Shown in pieces: positions 10,975 through 23,331 of a stretch of DNA of 37,353 nucleotides. Every line of letters starts with the position of its first letter. Position 1 is the stretch's first letter. Below the pieces are notes generated by a model, which worked only from the letters and a program-made list of their open reading frames with translations, ran no database searches and was not told where the DNA came from. The DNA comes from Saccoglossus kowalevskii (lineage: Eukaryota; Hemichordata; Enteropneusta; Harrimaniidae), in assembly GCF_000003605.2 (NCBI RefSeq), contig NW_003120425.1, positions 201,405 to 238,757 on the forward strand, given 5' to 3'. The position numbers and the translations under genes were made by a program.

Positions 10975-11790
10975 TACTAATAATACACACTCTCATATTG
11001 AATATCTTTGTCTACTGGCATGTTATACAATATTATCTATATAGGTCTAAGCACCACCAAGTCACTGATTTTTGTGTGTGTTGTTTCTGCTTTGTCAGAA
11101 TGAAGACAGCTTCGGGACACCGGTCGTGTCGAGCAATGGTGCGCAGTTCAATTTACACCGCCATTTTAAAACTATTTTATTATGTTTTGATAAATAATAT
11201 ATCAATTACAAATGACGTCCCTATGGTATGTTTATTGTAAACCTATCTGTCACCAATTTCCTATTATTATCCAATAAATTACTATTACAATTTGTAATCC
11301 ATACTTCGTCTGGATAATTTGTTTGTTCGTGTTTCGTTGGTTGATGATTCATCTAACCCGATTTGCATGTGCAATAATAATGCTTTGTTGGGATGGGATT
11401 ATTGCACATGGTAGTACACATCCTGTTCTAATACTGCCAGCTCTACTATTCTATAATTTTGCATTATGCGTCATCGCTAATATATTCACTATTATCCTAA
11501 AATAAAACCTATTTACTAGAACCGACCCTCAATTTAATATTCTAGTTTAATATAAATATAAGCATCCTTAAATAAATTGTAATTAAAATCAACATAAAAC
11601 AACTAGAAAATATATAAGTGACGATGCACATTATACAACAACAATTGAAGACAGGATACACATAGATTCTTCTTATGTCATTTAAACAATACATGACTAC
11701 ACAGCCAAGATATTCATCAATGAAACAATTGAGTATTGTAATATTATACAATGTTGGTGCTGGTAGCATTGGTGGAGAATACTCCTGTTT
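10975..11790. repeat. 0.8-kb dispersed repeat, copy B
   Basis: This copy starts ATACTAATAATACACACTCT, in the same orientation as copy A, and ends near GCATTGGTGGAGAATA. It is closer to copy C at several places, for example AATGACGTCCCTATGGT (11210-11226), which also occurs at 35521-35537. Open frames in it (10998-11240, 11323-11505, 11675-11977) are not conserved as protein across the copies and are not called as genes. Confidence 0.85.
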
Positions 11791-14496
11791 TCAAACACAG
11801 CAGCCCAACATACATTCAAATCGGGCAATAGTAATCATGAAACATCGTCCATGTTGTTTTGAAACTAGGCTTGCACTGTGGCGTTATAGTGCGGCCTATA
11901 AACTGGCGCTACCGTGTACAAAGACATACATAGCCATATCCGAAACATGGCTTATAAGTGATGAATCAAATGCGTAACATATCTTCAAAATTGGCGAGGA
12001 ACACTTGCTTTCCTTAAGTTTGTATATGTTTGACGCTGTACTGAGAGTATAATAAAACTTATTGCCAGAGTGATTGATAACTGTCGACGGAATTTCTGTA
12101 CATTTCGCCTCACTTCTGTTGGATAAATATAAACAGTAACGCTATATTTTCGGTGAGTCCAAGGTGAGGGTGGAATAAACAGAGTGTTGCACATACCAGC
12201 CTCTAGTACAGATTGATATTGGTATATGTGTTTACAGGTTATCATCAGACGGTTGTACTTTGGGCTTCTGTAAATTGTAAGAATTAGACAAATGGCAGTC
12301 ATACATGTATACATGTATATATATATAGAAATGTATGACAAATGTCTAGTTTGATGAATGTAATGAATATTTTGTTTCAAGTCTATTTCGTTTCAGCTCG
12401 TTTTATAATTAGTTACTTTTTATTCAATTCATGAATTCCAACTGTGAACTGTGTGCAAGCCTTTAAGGTTGAGTATCAAAGAATGATAAGTTTAATGTTC
12501 ACTTATTTTTGTGAGATCACGTAGAAGTAAATAGTATTGAATGGTCAAGTTGACAGAGGTGCTTTTAACCATCAGTTTTGGAAAACCATCCCAGAAGCAT
12601 TTGACCAAATGTGTGATTGTTTAAGAATTGTTCAAACAAAGAATGCAGGAGTTGTCTTATGTGTCTGGGATGATCGAGTGCAGCATTTCCCCATATTTTT
12701 CGATCTCTATTATTAATTTGTTCTGCATCTTTCATGGTAATGTTCATACGGTTTTCTTGGTTAATGTTAATGAAAATGCTGTATAAAATTCTTGAAATGA
12801 TTTGAGCCAAATTATAAAATTGTAATCCTTTCCACATATCTATTTTCCATGGTGTTCTCATTACTCGATCTGCTTGTTCGATTTAAGGGAGTCAACTACA
12901 TTGGTAGCCTAACTAGTCATTTTATAACAATCAATACAGGCCATTATGTCGGTGGTGGATTAACAAACCCTCAAGAATGACAATTACTAATGGATGTAAA
13001 TGCAAGATGGGTCTGTGTTAGTTCTCGACATTCAATTACTGAGTGACTTTGATTGTAAGATTGTTGTGAAATTGGCTACTTTAACAGTAGGTGATTAAGT
13101 GATAATCACTGTTACTTGCGATTTTAATTCAGTCATATTCTCAACAGATTGTTTGATAGACATAATTGGATATTCTCTGTGAAGACAAAGATGACAAAAA
13201 ACGTGAGGATGGGGAGGATGTGTTCCGGGGCCTACAGTTGGAGCATTTACTATTTTATCAGACTCTTATATTGGCCTTCTCATCACCTGATGCTGATCTT
13301 TGTCTTTGTCTATTCAACATGCCAGCTGTGTTCTCAGTTAGCAAAGGAAAATAAACTTGTTTAACATGCAGCAAACTGTTGGCGATACTAACTTATGTTA
13401 GGTATTTCGAACACTGTCTGAATTGAATGTTTTGTACTTATCATCCCTGGTAGTTGACTACAATATCATTGAGTTCATTCTGATTCAGTGTCGTACAATG
13501 CCCTGGTAACAAGCCAATGCTTTGAGTAGTCACAAAACAACACATAGATTGTAAAGCATATTTTATTGAAAGAATTTGCCCCTAACCACATGAGTGAGGA
13601 TACTACTACAATTGTAGGGTCCTGATAATTTTGAAAGTCGGCAAGATTGAGGGTTCTAGGAACATATTCAGTCTGTTGTGCAATGTGTTTTGAACAAACA
13701 ATCGATAATGATTGCAACTTAGCTTAATGTGTGGTTTACCATATTTGTTATGGTAATTTTATGCGATAATAGTGGGAAGATACAATAACAAAATAAACAC
13801 AAATGTTTCACTTTGTATCTGTTACGACTGTGTAATATTTACTGTCTTTACTGGGCAGTGATATTATATATTGTTTTCTGACAGTTTTGGGCTGGCGTTG
13901 GTCGGCTCGTGTACTGTGTAATGAGTTCACGTGATGTTAGAATATTTCTAATTTAGTTTTTTAACTCGTGCGTTCGAATATTTATTTGGTTTATTTGACT
14001 GTTTACTTATAGCTTGAACGTTGTATGTGTCTTCACTTTCAGGTAGTTTTTCTACCGATTTTTTGCAACCTAAAACGTGACTGTTCATTTGGAATTTTGT
14101 GAAATTTAACATGAATTGTTATGGCATCCACACACACAACATCTAATGTTTCAACTTTTAAATTGTCAGTAAACAAGCTTTTTCATATTAGCACTTCTAT
14201 GGGATTGACGTGCTGGAATGAATGGGTTCAATTATAGGTGTTCAATGGCGACGTCATCGACTAGTCCTCTAGAGAAAAAATGACGCCATGCAAAGTGAAC
14301 ATTTATCATCTACTTCACAGGCTTTTTCATACCCGATATTTAGGGCATTTAGCAGCACTTAGAATTCATTCATAGTTTTCAAATTTCGTGTACGGAGTGA
14401 CACAATCCATATATCTGCATTCCTTTAATACAACTGTATCTATATTATATACAACAATAAAATGCTCAAACACATATACGCCATAATTTTACTCAC
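11790..14496. other. Intron of gene B, mostly unassigned
   Basis: Past repeat copy B, the only recognisable pieces are a short AT and TACATG microsatellite at 12303-12326 and the repeat fragment at 12345-12420 (ATTTTGTTTCAAGT, then TTTATAATTAGTTAC), which matches 36195-36310. A minus-strand frame at 12565-12861 and a minus-strand frame at 13475-13717 are open, but no family is recognised with confidence. The remainder shows no splice-bounded exon that fits the gene B phase. Confidence 0.5.
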
Positions 14497-14548
14497 TTGC
14501 AACTTGACACAGCACCAGGATTATAATGATCGGGAAAGTCTTCATCAT
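14497..14548 (-). CDS. Gene B exon 1: signal peptide
   Basis: This first coding exon on the minus strand encodes MMKTFPIIIILVLCQVA plus one base, and ends GCAA|GTGAGT (phase 1). The residues have the charged start, hydrophobic core and small-residue end of a secretory signal peptide. A second ATG follows immediately, so the true start could be either Met. The exon is the counterpart of gene C exon 1 at 34704-34761: same phase, similar length, and 22 bases of identical leader just upstream. It joins in frame to exon 2 at 1470 across a 13-kb intron loaded with transposon relics, giving a Ser at the split codon. Confidence 0.72.
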
Positions 14549-14552
14549 AGAG

Positions 14553-14642
14553 ACACGATGTAGGATACGTGTTGCACGAGATACCCTGCTAAAATGTGTG
14601 GCAGGCAAATGTGTCAACAACCCGTTGACTCACACACATGTG
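14553..14642 (-). promoter_or_regulatory. Gene B leader and proximal promoter
   Basis: Positions 14553-14574 are identical over 22 bases to the gene C leader at 34766-34787. Further upstream, CACATGTG, an E-box palindrome, at 14635-14642 aligns with the one at 34834-34841. Between them gene C has a clear TATA box, but the aligned gene B stretch (around 14597-14612) reads as GC-richer sequence with none. The start site and regulation are inferred from alignment of the two promoters. Confidence 0.5.
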
Positions 14643-14659
14643 ACACACGGTGCTTAATA

Positions 14660-14815
14660 TTCATTATGCACCATAATGCATAGGAGATCCGTGTAAAATG
14701 CTGAAAGATTTGTTGAATGAAAGAATGTGAGCTGGCCACCGATAAAATAAACGTACATTCAAGAAAACAACGCTGCCAAATTCAAGTAAAATGAAAATGA
14801 ACAAGGCAATATTGA
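14660..14815. repeat. Upstream block shared with 36770-36900
   Basis: ATAATGCATAGGAGATC, GTGTAAAATGCTGAA, CGATAAAATAAAC (variant CGAAATAAAC) and GTTGCCAAAT/CTGCCAAAT recur in the same order at 36773-36890. The block lies about 120-270 bases upstream of gene B's ATG. At 36.8 kb it is not followed by a recognisable signal-peptide exon, so that copy has lost its gene part or is a remnant of duplication. Confidence 0.75.
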
Positions 14816-17800
14816 AATAGTGTCAGGAAATGCAATTTTACGAAACCTGACGAGATTGGTATTGCTATACATGTTGGTGTGAAAATTCATCTATGTATTA
14901 TTATTTAATGGTGATTCATATCCTTTTCGTCGATGAAGCGTGCTCTTTACAAGCTGGTTTGTATTGCACTGACATAATTACAAATTTGACTATCAGATCT
15001 ACACAACTAAGAATCAGTATGGTGGTACGCACCTGTTAAAACAATAGGCAGGCTGAGCAAGCTTCCAACTTACACGAAGTCATGTAAATAAAGCATTCCA
15101 AAAAGAATTTAGTTCACTTCAACCCAACATTGCCCAAGTACTGCCTGAGGTCCGCTGTAAATCTATCCAGTACTCTTTAAAAAATACGTTTGTGTTTATT
15201 TTAATAATTGATCATAATTGATGCACTACTGTACACGGACTGCTCTATTGATGATATTTATTAAATCGAATGTTGATATGAGTGCACCACCTACGTATTG
15301 ACAAATTTGCCTTATCCAGTGACCTTTGACTGCAAGCGCGAATCTACAACCCAAGCTCTCAACCAAACGATAAAATGAACCTCATCTACCAACCACAAGA
15401 CAGAATCATCTCTTTGCATGGTTCAAATATGTGTATGGCATTTAACAAATATTTTTCTTTAATCAACGAGGTAATTTCCTATCAGTTTGCATATGCCACA
15501 AACATTACAATACAAACAATGCACAAATCAAAGCATTACACCTCCATTTCAACAGTATATATTCAATTAAGGTAGAGATGCAGTTTACCTGACAGGTATT
15601 TTAATTAGTTAATTAGGAAACCAAGATGATCTCGCATGTCCACAAAACTATATATTTTCGGAAAGCTCATTGAATGAATTTAAAAAAATTTTAGTGTTTT
15701 TTTTTATGGACACTGTAGTTTGAAATATGCACAAAAATGTGCTTTTTGGTCAAAAGTGATTTACAAAAAATTTGCTCCTAAACCATGCTTCTGTTTCCTG
15801 TCAAAATTGGTTTGTGGGTACATATGTTTACTATGAAGAAAGCGCCGTCTTGAAAACTGTCTACCAGTTGTCAATTTTGCAGGGCAGCAGCCCAAATTTC
15901 ACTACTTCAAGTTTATGCATAAATTAACACCCAGGCTAGTTGTCTGTACGATTGTTGTAACACTGTTCAACCAAAAACAATACCCCGACGGCGTTTTAAA
16001 GATAAACACATTGTCAATCATTTGTGAAAATTTCAAAACAAAAGGTCAAAGCGTATATGAGCTATTTTCTTTAAAGTTCTGTGATGTGCACTGAAAAGAA
16101 GCTGAGATAATTGCCAATTTGCATAACAATTCACTCAGTAAGAAGCTTGCTAATGCTCATAATTAAAATGGCTGTAACAGTTCCAAATTTAAATGTATTA
16201 TCGTTTTGTTAAAAGTTAAATATAGTGCATAATATGGAGATCCCGTCATTTCTTTTTTTCACCATGTTTCTTTTTTATTAGTTATGTACAGCCTTGCTAA
16301 ATCTTGCTAAGCATTCAAAAAAGAGAATGTTTGCACCTGTTATCTATAGTTTAAAATCGGTTTTTGAGTAATGTTCCACTATTCACAATTCTACAAAATT
16401 TTAACAGTCTATAGCCAAGACTGTTTGGATAATAACAAGCAAAAAAAAGTCACTCCCAAGTGCCCACAAACATGCATCTCTAACTTTAAATTTAAATTTA
16501 TGTGGTACACTTGATAAACTAAATGACCCACGTAGACACTACATAAAGCATTTTATAAAAATTGAAACATTGAGAGAAGCAAACCAAAAAGTCATTCACA
16601 TTTACATCGTGACCACAGAGATACGAGAAATACACTAAATATAACGAGTGGACAATTCAGAAAACCCTGCAGGAAAATTTGGTCTATTTGTAGACGGTTT
16701 AGCCTCTTTCAGAGGATACTAAAATTAATTTTGTAGACTTGGAACGGCTCCTCATTGCTCGTATGGGAAATAAAAGCCCTAAGTCGATAAGCTGCAGAAA
16801 TATCATTACTAAAAAGCAATCACCTCATCAAACAGCTAATGCATTATTGAATGTTATCATATTTTGTACATGACAGGGGTATGGCATAACTATGACCAGA
16901 ATATGAATTATTTTTGATATTTAGGGAAAAACTGAAACTGAAATAATTTAAGAAGCCTGAAATGATTCTTTCGTATATGTTAGTTCACCTGAACCTAATC
17001 GTAGACTCATGCTAATATAAATTATGCTCACCCCACTAAAATGAAGAAAGTGAATAGGTACTAATAAAAATAGAAAATATCATGGTAAATGTTGAATCGA
17101 GAAAATAAATGACAAAAAGATGTTGAAGCAAGTTGTTAAGTTACCCAACATCTCTTACTTAACTTGTGTGTTTTGTTTGATGACTTAAGTGCGCAAACGA
17201 AACATTTTTAGCGGAACATTGGATAAATATACCTTGATGAAGAGAATAATTGATAACGTGGACAGGAGGTGAGATATAATACGGAATATTTGCTCGACTT
17301 AGGGGGACGCCATGTTTTACTGATGCTTTAGGATCTCGGGCACTGATATAAGTGACTAAATCGTTTACATTTACAGGTCAAAAAAAACAGAAACACGATA
17401 ATTACCAGTTAAATATTGAATAAAATCGCCCGGGCAGTAATGCAACTTGCTAAAGAAATTTAATGTACGTGGTAATGTTTTAGTCGATTTGTTTAAAATA
17501 TTATTTACCACTTTCCGCACTTGAATTTATTCGAATAATAGCGTTTCTTTGCTGACTTTACAAGTTCAGTCAACATTCATATACGGTCATATTTGAGTTG
17601 TTTTCAAAGTTTTGGGTTTGGTTAGAACCGATTTAAATATACCCTTTGATGGATGTTTTAATTTTAAAATTATAAGTTATATACTGTATTATAGGCATTA
17701 TCAGGTCGGAGTGATCGTACATTTGATGCCATGATATATTGTTCAAGTCCGCAATACACGCGATACATAGCTCCAAATTGTCAAATATTCACGATATGAT

Positions 17801-18840
17801 AATGTTTTTTCTTGTTTATGCGGTTTCCACAAAGATGGATTCCAAGTGCATAATTTTGAATATGTTAATACTGGTAAAGGACAAGGATTCAATATTAACC
17901 TGCGCTCTTCTGGAGTGGATCATTTATTTGTACACATCTTCAGTTCGACGGTATTTTGAAAGGTCATCACAATTTCACGGAACTTATCTACACGGGTTGC
18001 ATAATTTGTCTTTATTACTTACGTTTACTTAAACATTAGTGCCCATTGCTCTTTTCCCATTGTATACGGCATATTGTAAAAGGCTTGAAGATCTTGGCCA
18101 TCACAGATCGAATTCAGCTTCAGAACATTATCAAAATGGGAAATATTTTTTTACGTTTTGTTTATATCATATTTTTGTGGCACGAGGAAACGCATTTCAT
18201 TTAAAATGAGTCATACAGAAAGTGTCTTGACTAATAACACACACCATTGATTAACATGTATTTCATACCAATTCCATAAAACACGATGTAATACAATAGT
18301 GCAAAAGTGTGTTTCCAAATTAAAAGATCCGAACCAAACTACAATATAGAATGCTAACGAGGTAGTCAATTAAATACAATACACGTACATTTGAATAAAC
18401 AGTGTGTACACTTAAATTCCATATCGAATGACGCGAATATAAACAAATAGATTTAATAGACAATTCCGAGGCAAATATCTCCATCAAATTCACTTCAAGA
18501 TTAAAATTTCAGATGCCAATAGTATTATGAAATAGCAGAAGACAGAAATAATCTTAAATACATTTACAAAATAGTGCAATAATGTAATAACACGTGGCAA
18601 TGTCATGAACGGTAAAGTATCTACGAACATGCTTATTCGTATTCAGTTTCAGTAAAAGCAACGTCGTCTTATATTGTTGTATAGATGCACAAAACATGAC
18701 TTTTTCACAATCGCAATTTCAGAACTATACGGGTCATTGATGATGTAAAGTGAAGTTTACCAAGTATACATTTTTGATAAAAGTCTTTGATAAGCGGATC
18801 AATTCTTTAAAACAGGTTATTGGCAGGAGAATAGTTCATT
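14816..18840. other. Intergenic, no gene supported
   Basis: This lies between the 5' end of gene B and the 3' end of gene C. It is AT-rich and dense in stops on both strands. Two frames (15375-15575 and 17739-18032, plus strand) are short, without recognisable motifs or splice context. The stretch around 15690-16500 has many homopolymers and may be an old repeat, but no second copy is visible in the window. Confidence 0.5.
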
Positions 18841-18842
18841 GC

Positions 18843-19001
18843 TGCGTTTACACGACAGAAATTTATCTGAGCCCTACGGCTCGAGTCAGCAAAATGGCAG
18901 TTAATACGCGTTCGGATCGAGCCAAGTTCGGCTCAAATAAATCCGCAGGGTTGAGCCCTGATGGGATTGGGCCCCGACATGGCTCCGGCCGTGTAAACGC
19001 A
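18843..19001. repeat. GC-richer element with perfect 12-bp inverted ends
   Basis: TGCGTTTACACG at 18843-18854 is the exact inverse of CGTGTAAACGCA at 18990-19001. The 159-base interval is notably GC-rich for this window and repeats GAGCC-type words (GAGCCCTACGGCTCGAG, GATCGAGCC, TTGAGCCCTG). A related GC-rich patch at about 19245-19312 contains GACCATGTAAACCCATTGGGG, which resembles the right arm read onward. A small non-autonomous DNA element is possible. Frames crossing it (18750-19058 plus, 18933-19193 minus) are not supported as genes. Confidence 0.45.
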
Positions 19002-19511
19002 TCGGGGCACAATGATCGGGCTAAGACCATGTATTATTTCTACGAGGTTGGACAATAATCGTTCGCTGCATCGTTGCTCATATTCTTTGAGTCTACCTTT
19101 TCTCAATGCAGTGCATATTCCGCATTGACTTTCTCTGTCATTCTGACATGCACGTGCCTTGTATAGTAGGAGCAACACAAGCAAGAACCCCAATTCGTTT
19201 CAACCATGTTGTTTTCATTCTTAGTAATTAAGAGCGGTGTGACGAATTAGATCGAACTCGGCCGCGGATCTCGGCTATCGTTCGACCCCGACCATGTAAA
19301 CCCATTGGGGATAATCTCCTGTTAATTGGTGGGAGGAGCAGTATTTTGACTCGATAAAATGCTATTGTGTAAACATAGCACATATAGGAGGGGTAGAAGA
19401 AAGTAAATATTGTTTTTCTTTGTTTTTTTGATAATTTACCTACTAATGCATATAAAAACACACAGACAAACAAACATAGTGAAGCTACGATGTCAATTTG
19501 CAGTGATCTAC

Positions 19512-19517
19512 TTTATT
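19512..19517 (-). terminator. Polyadenylation signal of gene C
   Basis: AATAAA on the minus strand lies about 210 bases past the gene C stop codon (TAA at 19725-19727). A weaker ATTAAA lies at 19634-19639. The distance gives a 3' UTR of about 0.1 to 0.25 kb. Cleavage position is not determined. Confidence 0.5.
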
Positions 19518-19724
19518 AAAATACAATAAAATTGCCCACTTTATCCATTACAATTGAAACCACATCCAAATAACCCACACAACTTTTCAGATTCATCCGA
19601 ATTTTAGTAATAACAAGTACCCTTCACCAGTAATTTAATAATATTCCGAACAACGTTATGCTTATTTTATGTGCCGGATGCCCAAATATTCCACGTCACG
19701 CTGTGGTCGTTTCCATGGTTTCAA

Positions 19725-19734
19725 TTATTCACAG
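19725..19734 (-). CDS. Gene C terminal exon (three codons and stop)
   Basis: A long pyrimidine tract and TTTTTACAG precede C|TGT|GAA|TAA on the minus strand. The single leading C completes the phase-2 codon left by the exon ending at 20943, giving Ser-Cys-Glu-stop. Only a few residues thus follow the vWD domain, so there is no C8, TIL or further vWD module. The acceptor is strong and the phase fits. The exon is so short that transcript evidence would be needed to exclude another 3' end. Confidence 0.58.
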
Positions 19735-20942
19735 CTGTAAAAATGAAAAAAAAAATACAATAAGCTATAAAAATTACATTGCCTGTATTAAGACTGACAT
19801 TTATGAAGTAAACGTGATCAGAAGTTGATAATATACTAACTAAAAAAATCATAAATTTTGGAAACGAATGTATTAATTATTCGAAAGTCGTATCACTGTA
19901 TCTCATTTAGGAGTATTACCTTCCTTATTACATAACATTAAAACGAAAAACACAAGTTAATATTTTCAGATTCACGGGCAATTGCGGCCTTAAATATGTA
20001 CAGTTTTTAATATCATTCAATATTGAATATTACAATAATAATTTTGGTATCTTGATAAATGTTCTGTGTATATTTCATCCACTCAAAACCTTCAAATTTT
20101 GGAATCTTTTCAATCGAAATGGTGTTACTGGTAAATACATTTTTTAAAATATGGCGTAAAATGTGACCGAAATAGAAATAGAAACTCTGTGAACAAAATG
20201 AAGACATGTATACTGCTGATAGTGAGAACTACGTGGTAGTAAAGTGATCTGTTAATTCGATGTAGGTATAGTAAACCAATGTTAAAAGTGACAAATGCAG
20301 TGTCTTCCTCCTGTTTCAAATCTGGTTAGCGTTTTATTTTACTTATATATTACTATTAATTTTAAACTTCTTTTACAGTTAAGGATATATATTTTATAGG
20401 AGACATTGCGATTGAAGACGTACATGCGCCATTAATTGAGGAACAAACTAATTAAGTTGTCTTGCCAGATTTTGTTTAGATGAGTTATCTTTATACAATT
20501 CAAGTTATAATAGCGACATAGAAATTATCAACGTACATATATTATTATTTGGGGAACATGAACATAACATTTTATGTAATTAAGACTTTTTAGCTTGTAT
20601 TTTCCGCGCAAAAAGGTTAGATAATACATTATTGCTCTGTTTCAAGAAGTTTACACTGAATTTGAAAAAAAATACATCGATAGATAGCTGACCATCCATA
20701 TATTTATTTAATGAACAAGATTGTAATAGTTGCACTATTGTTTCATTATGTTTTATTTGCAGTAGACCTTCAAAATTGTAAAAGTACATAGCCAAAACTG
20801 TCTGGATATAAAAATAAATGCAAAGAATAACGTTTAGCGGCCCGAGAACTCACGAACATGTACATATACCTTAAATGACCAAATACGGAAAGTAGTATAT
20901 TGTACGGACAAATCAAAAACACGACGTCATTATAACCCTCAC

Positions 20943-21241
20943 CTTCCGGGAACCATCCAGCTATCTCCAAATTCGTATATATCATCTTTAGTCACAATAA
21001 CTCCATCAGATTTCATGAAGTCATCCTCAGGATCACCATTAGCGTTTCCTAGTAGACCACAGACATTGCCTCGCATATTAGGACCATTCAAAGCTATATT
21101 GATACCATGGGTTGGTTTAGTCCAAACCAGAGATAGAGCAGGGTTATTTAATTGTACGTACACGTGCTCATCTTCTACTTTCACAGTTCCCAATCCATTA
21201 CCAATTACAGCAGTTGAATTGGTGAAGAGTTGACCTTTTAT
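20943..21241 (-). CDS. Gene C exon 7: second half of the vWD domain
   Basis: This exon of 299 bases starts in phase 0 after CATACTGTAG and ends in phase 2 at GGAAG|GTGAGG. It encodes about 99 residues. They include VEDEHVYVQLNNPALSLVW, GINIALNGPNMRGNVCGLLG and NANGDPEDDF, and end FGDSWMVPG. CGL-GN-NGD--DDF is the hallmark end of von Willebrand type D domains, followed by the DSW seen in many of them. The usual CGLC is CGLL here, so one cysteine of the CxxC motif linked to multimer assembly in vWF is missing. The exon completes the vWD fold begun in 21675-21919, for a domain of usual length (about 160 residues). The protein is presumably extracellular. Confidence 0.88.
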
Positions 21242-21674
21242 CTACAGTATGAAAAGAAAGAAATAATAATAAAATTGTTCTTAATGTATATACCACATGA
21301 AACCTGTACTTGTACCTGATACATCATTAAAAAAATAACACTCATTAATGTCGAAATTATTGGAATTTTATTTTTTTCATCCAATTTTATATATATTTTA
21401 ATTATAATGGCTTGTATCAGTGTCATTTAGGTAAGGTCCTATTCAATTTCGATCAAGACACAAGTGTTGACTAGTTTTCCAGCGCCAGGCAAGAAAGGAG
21501 GGGCCTAGGACATAATCAAGCAAACGTTCGCCATATAACAAACTCAACTCAACTATTCATGAAACATACAACGCCCAAACTGATTAAACACATTTACATC
21601 ATTCACTAAAATTTTACTATTGACATAAATGCAATCAAGACAGGCAATTACCAAACGAATGTGCAACGACTTAC

Positions 21675-21919
21675 AAGAAAATTGTCATTCTTGAGTATAC
21701 GTAGTAACTGCATTCCGTCAACATTAACATCAACAGCATTAATACGAGTTAGTGGTTTTGAACGTAATTCAGAATATTTCCCACGGAATTCAGCAGTCAC
21801 TTGAAATGATGGTTTGTTGATGTTACTACAGTCCTGAGTGAGAACATATGTACACAGACCTTGGAAGTTGTATCTTACGCCGTCGAACGTTGTCATGTGA
21901 GGATCCTGTTCGGTAATTC
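21675..21919 (-). CDS. Gene C exon 6: first half of the vWD domain
   Basis: This exon of 245 bases starts in phase 1 after TTTTTACAG and ends in phase 0 at TTTCTT|GTAAGT. It encodes [18 protein letters not shown], then [25 protein letters not shown] and [12 protein letters not shown]-x-TTFDG-x-RY-x-F-x-G-x-CTYVL is the canonical opening of a vWD domain, including the aspartate and histidine region and the first two cysteines. It joins in frame to 21241-20943. The upstream hinge exon at 22229-22215 supplies the split Gly codon. Confidence 0.9.
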
Positions 21920-22214
21920 CTGTAAAAACAACACGTCTTTAACCGTTTTTGTTGTTGAATGTGATATTCTCTTTGATTACGTCATCTAATTACGCACACA
22001 GCTAGTTGTGCACACAGCCACTGAGTCAGTGACGCAAACAGTCAGTGTTTATGTATACAAACACTTCAAAATGTTCAAACATTTACCTGCCGTGCAATGG
22101 TGTTAAATAAAAGTATATATATTTGTGTGCCGTACTCCAACAAAAATACCACATATCAAGGTTTGTGCGAATACATTGTTCACACTATGTATGATCAAAT
22201 CAGGTATATCTTAC

Positions 22215-22229
22215 CTGTTGGCTTTGGAG
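22215..22229 (-). CDS. Gene C exon 5: 15-base hinge micro-exon
   Basis: Between TTCTTACAATAG and GTAAGATATA on the minus strand lie 15 bases that start and end in phase 1. They add five residues with the pattern T-PKPT and a split Gly into the vWD exon. Length and phase make it optional: skipping keeps the frame. It is too short to be seen as an open frame; the support is the pair of splice sites, matching phase, and Pro/Thr content like the two neighbouring micro-exons. Confidence 0.62.
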
Positions 22230-23331
22230 CTATTGTAAGAAAAGAAAGTGTAAAGTTTATTATTATGCAAAATATACATATATGCGTCTAATTCTTTTAG
22301 AAACATAATTTAAAAGTATATGAAACTAACGTTTTTCAACTGGAAACAAAATACTTTAGTACTGATACATTCACTACCCTTCACGCATTTGTTTAATATC
22401 TACGCTATATACAAATCGTACAAGAGTTATAAAACAAGTAAAACTGCAGATCTATATTTATGATGACAATAACAACATTAGTTTCTTCACCTCAATTTCT
22501 TGGAAGTAAAAGTACTTTAATCACATGACAAAATTCTCACGATAGTGTCACCGTTCTTGCTGCATATGAAGAGCATTCATTGCCACATACGTTTTTCTAA
22601 ATGATACATTTTGTGGTTGGACGCGGGGAGTTATAGTCATATTTCAACAGTTGATATTGAGTTCACATGCGATTCACAAATTTGGCGAATCGTGAACTCT
22701 TTATACTGGAACAATGTTACATGCAGGTTTTCCCACTATTTATGGTTTAATTAATTGCAATAAGATACAAATTGTGGTTTCCTTTGTAACCAAATGCAGA
22801 TCTTTCTCAAAATCAAAATATTTGTACCTGTCGAAAGGATAACCTCTACTGCCATTTTTGTATGGACATTCGTCCCTAGCTTGGATGAGAGTTCAAGCTT
22901 CGCATCCCATCACTTCAACATCCGAAATCAATATGGTGCAATATATTCATTTCTTTACTTAACATTTTTTTCACATAACAAAATAAATTCATATTTTGAC
23001 TCGCACTGAAGGATTTTCATGTTGTTGAAAAATGTATGTTTCAATATAAATTAACCATACTTTTATTATCTTAGAAAGGTGTCATATTGTCGAAGGTGGT
23101 ATGACAGTTATTGTTTATGTTCTTTAAAACTAGTTACACTAATTCAATAATCAAACCAATACAGTGGTGTACATTTAGAATGTTCAACGGATAATGAAAG
23201 GATTTACACTTGTAAATGCTGCTTAGTCGCCCCCTGTAAATCGATTGGGGCTGAACATCAAAGATGCAAAAACATATCATAAAAAGATACAATTCTGGTT
23301 TTGAAACCCGAATAGAAAATGTGTTACTTAC

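Noticed and set aside
12565-12861. 98-codon minus-strand frame in gene B's intron
   Set aside because: It has no recognisable motif, and there are no acceptor and donor sites in the phase-1 pattern of the family.
13149-13364. Two overlapping plus-strand frames, one with EDKDDKKREDGED
   Set aside because: The charged stretch may be chance. Frames overlap, with no splice or promoter context.
13475-13717. Minus-strand frame with YVPRTLNLADF, resembling a piece of a DIRS or gypsy-type polyprotein
   Set aside because: Only a few residues match the pattern and the downstream context is weak. No reverse transcriptase or recombinase motif lies nearby.
18933-19193. Minus-strand frame starting MGFLLVLLLLYKARAC, like a signal peptide
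   Set aside because: It runs into the GC-rich inverted-ended element and has no continuation, splice site or homologue recognised.
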